NCBI GenBank assembly: GCA_038503065.1
Contig: JBCAMK010000015.1
Span: 1,240,001-1,304,000, forward strand
Source of the DNA: Paragyromitra xinjiangensis
Lineage: Eukaryota > Ascomycota > Pezizomycetes > Pezizales > Discinaceae
Direction: 5' to 3'
Length of the DNA: 64,000 nt
Under the pieces are notes generated by a model, which saw only the letters and a program-made list of their open reading frames with translations, ran no database searches and was not told where the DNA came from. Every line of letters starts with the position of its first letter. Position 1 is the stretch's first letter. The position numbers and the translations under genes are program-made. Shown piece after piece: positions 59,229-64,000 of the stretch.

Positions 59229-59286
59229 ACCGAAACCTCGGGATGTTGACTTTTCCTCCCCATCAAGCAATTCCCGAGGTTTCGGT
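59229..59286. other. Perfect 15-bp inverted repeat with 28-nt loop
   Basis: The left arm accgaaacctcggga (59229-59243) and the right arm tcccgaggtttcggt (59272-59286) are exactly complementary. No adjacent gene end explains it as a terminator, and the pair lies about 500 bp before the pantothenate kinase gene. Confidence 0.8.
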
Positions 59287-59782
59287 AATTTATGATCCCA
59301 CCACAACCAGAGAAAAAGAACCACTTTGAGGAGTCAGATTACGATGTAATACTCCAACACCGGCAATGATTCGGTAACGCTCGCATCGCGAACCAACGGT
59401 GCAGTCTCATCTGAGACGTAATTGCGCAGGAACCGCTTCCGTCCATCCGCTCTTCTTTTTTTTTTACTCCGAGGAAAAAAAAAGAGTCTCGTTCGTAAAC
59501 TCTGTCCCCACCATATTTCCACCCCCCGGCTACTTGGTCCCTTTTTTTTCCTCCCCCTAAGTGAGGTCCAAATCTGTGTTCTTCTGGCCAAGCAAAAAGC
59601 TGTTTCTACTAGCTCTTACTATTACCAGTATTTACTGTCGCTACTGCTCCCCTATTTCCTCGCCTGTCGCTGTTTCATTCCCGTGTAGTCTTTACCCTAC
59701 GTAGAATCTCTGCTCTGCTCTACCCCAGAGAGAGAAATACCTTCTCCCACCAAACAGTACATCGTGAACACAAGAGAACACC

Positions 59783-61307
59783 ATGGCCTCCCTACCCCCA
59801 ACTCCCACTCCCGCCCCAACCCTCCACCGTCCCAACCGTCCGCGCAAAAACACCACCTTCGAGCAATTAGACCGCCCTGGTTCCGTCCGCGTGAGTCCAC
59901 AACCTCCCCAATCCACTCCCCACACCCCACTAACCAGACCCCTCAGATCAATGTACAAGAAGCCTACATCGTCGACGACGAACAGGGCACTCCACCACGC
60001 AGCGGCTCCCCTCCACGCAATGGTTCATCCTCACAGACAACCAAGGATATCCGACTACCCCACCACAAAGCCGAGGTCTCCCACATTGCCGTCGACGTAC
60101 GTAGCTCTCCCCTTACCATAAACCCGTACTAACTCCCTCCAGATCGGTGGATCCCTCGCTAAACTAGTCTACTTCTCACGAGAGCCCAACGGCGAAGGCG
60201 GGAAACTAAGTTTCAAGAACTTTGAAACAGAGCGAATCGACGATCTGATCAGCTTCATGGACCGACTAGTGAACGGGAAACGAACGAAGCTGCAGCAGGG
60301 TACAGCGGGTAAGGAGGATGTTCTCTACGTCATGGCGACCGGGGGAGGCGCATATAAGTTCTATGATAAGATTAAGGATGCCCTGGGGGTTGAGATCTAT
60401 CGTGAAGATGAAATGGAGTGTCTCATCGTCGGTTCGTGTTCCGTTGCTTTTTTTTAGATTGCTACGCTTATACTGATGGTGGTAGGACTGGACTTTTTCA
60501 TCACGGAGATTCCGGAAGAGGTGTTTACGTATTCTGAGGAGGACCCGATGGCGTTTGCTGAGCCGCGCGCGGATATATACCCGTATCTTCTGGTTAATAT
60601 TGGGTCTGGGGTCTCTATGATTAAGGTGTCTGGCCCGCAACAGTTCCAGCGTATTGGAGGGTCGTCGCTTGGTGGGGGGACGCTCTGGGGGTTGTTGTCG
60701 CTGCTTACGCAGGCGAAGAGCTTCGATGAGATGTTGGGGATGGCGGAGAATGGAGATAATACTCAAGTCGATATGTTGGTTGGGGACATCTACGGGGGTG
60801 GCTACGGCCGTATTGGGTTGAAGAGCACGACTATCGCTAGTAGCTTTGGAAAGGTGTTTAAGAAGCAGACGGAGGCGACGGCTGGAGGTGAGGGTGAAGC
60901 GACGAATGGGGACAAGTCTTCGAGGTTCGCGCCGGAGGATATTAGTCGGAGTTTGTTGTACGCTGTGAGGTATGTGGGTTGTTGCTCTTTCTGGTTTTCA
61001 TGGCTGATGGTTCTGCAGCAATAATATCGGTCAGATTGCGTACCTTCAGGCGCAGAACCATAACCTTGAGCATATCTACTTTGGCGGTTCGTTTATCCGT
61101 GGTCATCGGCAAACTATGAACACGTTGTCATACGCGATCAAGTTTTGGTCCAAGGGCGAGAAGAAGGCGTATTTCCTACGACACGAAGGGTATCTCGGCG
61201 CTGTCGGTGCATTCCTAAGACGGCAGCCGAGGAATTGGGGAAGGAGATATAGTGCTGGAGACGAGACATATCCAGGAAAGCGGTTTCTGAGTATGAAGGA
61301 AGCTTAG
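59783..61307 (+). CDS. Pantothenate kinase (eukaryotic type II PanK)
   Basis: Catalyses ATP-dependent phosphorylation of pantothenate, the first step of coenzyme A synthesis. Exons are 59783-59890, 59947-60096, 60143-60431, 60486-60969 and 61019-61307, giving 439 residues, in the family range. After a variable 85-residue N-terminus the ATP-binding start IGGSLAKLVYFS begins exon 3. Other blocks: RIDDLISFMDRLV, VMATGGGAYKFYD, MECLIVGLDFFITEIP across intron 3, YPYLLVNIGSGVSMIKV, RIGGSSLGGGTLWGL, VDMLVGDIYGG, then NNIGQIAYLQAQNHNLEHIYFGGSFIRGH, and HEGYLGAVGAFL near the end. It is a single gene, with no other CoA-pathway genes nearby. Confidence 0.95.
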
Positions 61308-61572
61308 GATTAAACACGTATATTTAATTTGGGTGGTTGTTTATCTTTTTTTGCATCGCCTCTTCTGCATATCGTTGTTTTTTGTATTTCTACATGAGCT
61401 CTGTATTTGTGACGCTGGCAAAAAAAAAGATATCCCCAATAGCTGTTCCGAAAAGTCGAGTATGAATCTATGAATCTGAAGTTCTGGCGGTAACTTCCGT
61501 CAGCCGCACCCCACCAAAGGAAACCAACAAGGTGCAGCGGAACACAACCACATCACTCGGCCACTGTCACCC

Positions 61573-62469
61573 ATGACCGACTACACTGACCTTCTTGCGA
61601 CCCTGGAAAAGGTCCAACAACACGACTATGCCATCTTCCGCCTCAGCGAGTCGATCGCCACCGTATCCCCGAAGGATAACGTAGACTTGACGCGGACCAG
61701 CGATGTGTCGAACGCGTTTGACAGTAGCACTCCAACTGCACTACAAGCAGACCTGATACACTACAAAGTAACTAAACCAAAAAACTTACCCCACCATCTA
61801 CCCAACCCACTAACCAACACCCCACAGGAACTCTTCTCCAAACTCCGCTTCAGCTACCTCGAACAAGTAACCAAAGAAAAGTTCCTCCGAGCCATAACCG
61901 AAGACCCACCCGTCGTCATCGAGCCCTCCGAAAACGAAGCTCTCGAACAAGAACTAACATCCGCTAAAGCCAACCTCCGGAAGAGTAAAGCCGACGTCGA
62001 CAGTATCCTCAAAGCCCTCGAAGAGCTATCCCAGAAGCTCGCAGCGGAGCATAAGGTTGTGTCAGAGTACACTACTCTAGCGCGTACTCTACCGGGTGAG
62101 ACTGTGGTGCTGGAGGCGAGGATTGAAGAGTTGCAGAGAGAGCAGGAGAGTATGACGGGGGAGTTTCATCTGCCGTTGGAGGATACGTTGGGGTTGGTGG
62201 CGGAGCGGGAGGCGGAGTTGGCGAGGTTGGAGAGGGAGTTGGAGGAGGTGGGGAGGGAGTTGCCGAGGAAGAGGAGGGCGTTGGAGGTGTTGGATAAGGA
62301 GATTTCGCCGATGGAGATGGATAAAGAGGGGTTGGAGAAGTTTGCGAATGAGGCGGTGAAGATGAGGGATTCGGCGAGGGCGGAGGGGAAGGCGGATAGG
62401 GAGACGATGGGGAGGTGGTATAAGTCGGTGTTTGAGGGGCTGGAGGCGTTGTTGCCGGATAAAGGGTGA
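61573..62469 (+). CDS. SOS7: Kinetochore protein Sos7
   Basis: Coiled-coil partner in the KNL1-associated kinetochore complex (fission-yeast Sos7; budding-yeast Kre28 is its counterpart). Exons are 61573-61767 and 61828-62469, giving 278 residues. The intron of 60 nt is in frame and stop-free, so reading through would insert 20 residues; splicing rebuilds the family block LIHYKELFSKLRFSYLEQVTKEKFLRAI. The rest is long heptad-rich coiled coil (about 110-250), with an acidic, arginine-rich distribution. GC content and codon use of the last third are skewed to GAG/GCG/TTG, unlike the first exon. The gene lies about 265 bp after the pantothenate kinase gene on the same strand. Confidence 0.88.
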   Translation: MTDYTDLLATLEKVQQHDYAIFRLSESIATVSPKDNVDLTRTSDVSNAFDSSTPTALQADLIHYKVTKPKNLPHHLPNPLTNTPQELFSKLRFSYLEQVTKEKFLRAITEDPPVVIEPSENEALEQELTSAKANLRKSKADVDSILKALEELSQKLAAEHKVVSEYTTLARTLPGETVVLEARIEELQREQESMTGEFHLPLEDTLGLVAEREAELARLERELEEVGRELPRKRRALEVLDKEISPMEMDKEGLEKFANEAVKMRDSARAEGKADRETMGRWYKSVFEGLEALLPDKG

Positions 62470-64000
62470 TGGGAGGGACTGGTGGAGAAGGGGAGGTTGT
62501 AGATAGGGGGATTGTTCGTAAATGGTAATATAGGCTGGGGTTTTGTGGGTGCTGCTGCTTGAGAGACGGAGGTATGCTGTCGTCTAGGCTATTTCAGTAA
62601 CTGGTGCGAATTGAAACTTGAGCAAGTGATAGAAGTTGACAAAATACCACCTGGTGTATAGAGGGTTCTCGATGGAGCCGTAGACTCTCCTAAAGACGAA
62701 AGACGCAACTTATTTAGAATGTTAGATAGAGGAGAGCTTTGATATCGCGTTTTTATAAGAAAAGGTTGAATACTTCACTGCACCCACAAGATGACTTACC
62801 TCACCACAAGCACCAACCTAGCACCTACCCAATATCAAGCACAAGAGCAAACGATGCCTTTTACTTAGTTATCCAGTCCATTAGAATACCCACGAATCAC
62901 GCACTTAAGAACCATTTACTCAACTTACATCCTCTTCAACTTACCTATTACAACCCTCTACTCCCTGCCAATTTCGCGGTATCTAAACACGTCATCTTCA
63001 TGAACACTGCTCTCCGTTTATTCTTTGCCCTCCAACCCTTTCTATATTCCTTAAACCCCACAACCTCTAGCAAGCGCGACGATGTCCTTCCCTCGAAGTA
63101 GAGGGAAAGTAAAGCGTTTAGATTGAGGAAAGGGAGGGTGTTAGGGAAGAGCGCTATTCATATACCTTTTCAGCCCACATTTCTTAATCTCCCCTACATC
63201 ATCCCATCATTTTTGTCTCGTAGGAGTCGACCCGGAGATAACCTTCTCGCTATCGGACGGGGGAGGACCAGCGATTTGCATCGCCCACTCATTATTTTCA
63301 TTTCTAGATAACCTCTTATTCTTCTTGACTTCATCTATAGGTGATCTCAAAGTTTAGCTAGAGCTAGGGAAGCGAGCTGTGATTGGTGTTTCTGGCGATC
63401 GTTACCTTAGGTGGGGGTGTGTCTAAGGAGATACCATGCGAGTTTCGCTGCTGAATTGCTTGAACGGTTCGGTTTGTAAAAGTCTGGAATAAAGGGTTAA
63501 TATTTCCTCAGCTTTTGATGGTCGTTGGACTCATATCGTGTCACTCGCTGGTAGGGCTAGGGTTTTGTTTGCACAGTTAGGATGAAAAATCCAGATGAGG
63601 TTACGGTGGGTTTCAGGTAAGAGTGGAGATATCTAGGGATACCCACAATTCTCAGGCAAAGATGCAGGTAGTTTTTGCAATAAGTGTTCTAGACCGGGGC
63701 TAGCTTCCAGAAAATAGAAAATGCATCACGAAACGTTATGATAGGTTCTGGGAAAGATTTTGGTAGTAGCAACAATCTAAAAGTATAGAATTAAGACAAC
63801 TTAAACTAAGTCAAACTTGTAGCTAGCCTGATCCCTAATGTCTAATTCACCTAGGCTCTTGAATACCGCTGCATCATTTATCACTCGGGGTCTTGGGTAC
63901 CACTTATGTTGGATATTACTTCCTAATAGATACGGGCTCCGTGACTCGGTCGGAGGTCTCGGAGCGGAGCTCAGGCAGAGGCTCGGGCACCCGTGGTCGA
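62470..64000. other. Intergenic to the window end
   Basis: These 1.5 kb downstream of SOS7 show no gene I can support. A plus-strand open frame at 62739-63101 is unrecognised and has no clear signal or domain. The last bases are GC-rich but not coding by any frame I can recognise. Confidence 0.45.

Larger units (their letters stand above)
57901..59782. other. Intergenic with strong hairpins, upstream of the pantothenate kinase gene
   Basis: It contains the promoter of secreted paralogue B (58066-58111), a near-perfect 21-nt palindrome at 59153-59173 (ggttcggcca-t-tggccgaacc), a perfect 15-bp inverted repeat at 59229-59286, and T-run/A-run pairing around 59453-59485. The open frames are short and unrecognised. 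Confidence 0.55.

Noticed and set aside
60266..60766. 166-residue minus-strand frame in the pantothenate kinase gene
   Set aside because: It is antisense to conserved kinase exons and has no family resemblance.
1..64000. tRNA, rRNA, CRISPR array or alpha-box (MAT1-1-1) gene
   Set aside because: Reading both strands I saw no T-loop-like GTTCGAATC context with a foldable cloverleaf, no rRNA signatures, no spaced direct-repeat array and no alpha-box motif. A profile search (tRNAscan, alpha-box HMM) would be decisive.

Overview
The window is nuclear DNA of a filamentous ascomycete (Pezizomycotina). Genes are split by short introns (mostly 39-70 bp) with GTAAGT/GTATGT-type donors and a CTAAC/CTGAC-type branch sequence near the acceptor, and the conserved proteins are fungal in type. 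The most telling gene is a mating-type HMG-box gene (MAT1-2-1, minus strand, 11442-12615) with an intron inside the serine codon of the HMG box, the position conserved in this family. SLA2, the classical flank of the mating-type locus, lies about 17 kb away (29125-33268). The high repeat content and loose gene spacing would suit an early-diverging class such as Pezizomycetes or Orbiliomycetes, but I cannot fix the species.

Layout. 1-4.6 kb: repeat-rich, no gene seen. 4.6-6.3 kb: UBXN4-like UBX protein. 8.1-10.6 kb: sodium:solute symporter, urea-permease-like. 11.4-12.6 kb: MAT1-2-1. 12.6-16.8 kb: small inverted-repeat elements and tandem repeats. 16.8-17.8 kb: SURF1/Shy1. 17.8-22.4 kb: a nest of MITE-like elements. 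22.4-24.3 kb: CENP-T, divergent from CMS1 (24.5-25.5 kb). 25.8-26.9 kb: mitochondrial ribosomal protein mL45/Mba1-like, with a probable one-base frame break. 29.1-33.3 kb: SLA2. 34.7-36.0 kb: F-box protein. 37.9-38.8 kb: Nop6-like RRM protein, convergent with the Rac1 GTPase (39.3-40.3 kb). 41.7-42.9 kb: JMJD7-like JmjC protein. 43.8-46.0 kb: Rgd1-like F-BAR/RhoGAP protein. 48.4-53.4 kb: Mediator subunit MED12/Srb8. 56.3-57.9 kb: tandem pair of small secreted proteins. 59.8-61.3 kb: pantothenate kinase. 61.6-62.5 kb: kinetochore protein Sos7. The last 1.5 kb holds nothing I can call.

How the genes relate. Most are single-copy housekeeping genes with no shared pathway. Small themes are present: endocytosis and actin polarity (SLA2, Rac1, Rgd1-like RhoGAP), kinetochore (CENP-T, Sos7), mitochondria (SURF1, mL45) and ribosome assembly (CMS1, Nop6). 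What sets the window apart is the mating-type gene in a repeat-laden stretch, separated from SLA2 by four unrelated conserved genes. No alpha-box gene (MAT1-1-1) was seen, so the haplotype looks like a MAT1-2 idiomorph, though an alpha-box gene elsewhere cannot be excluded. Exon boundaries were worked out by hand from splice signals, reading frame and family knowledge; no alignment was run.
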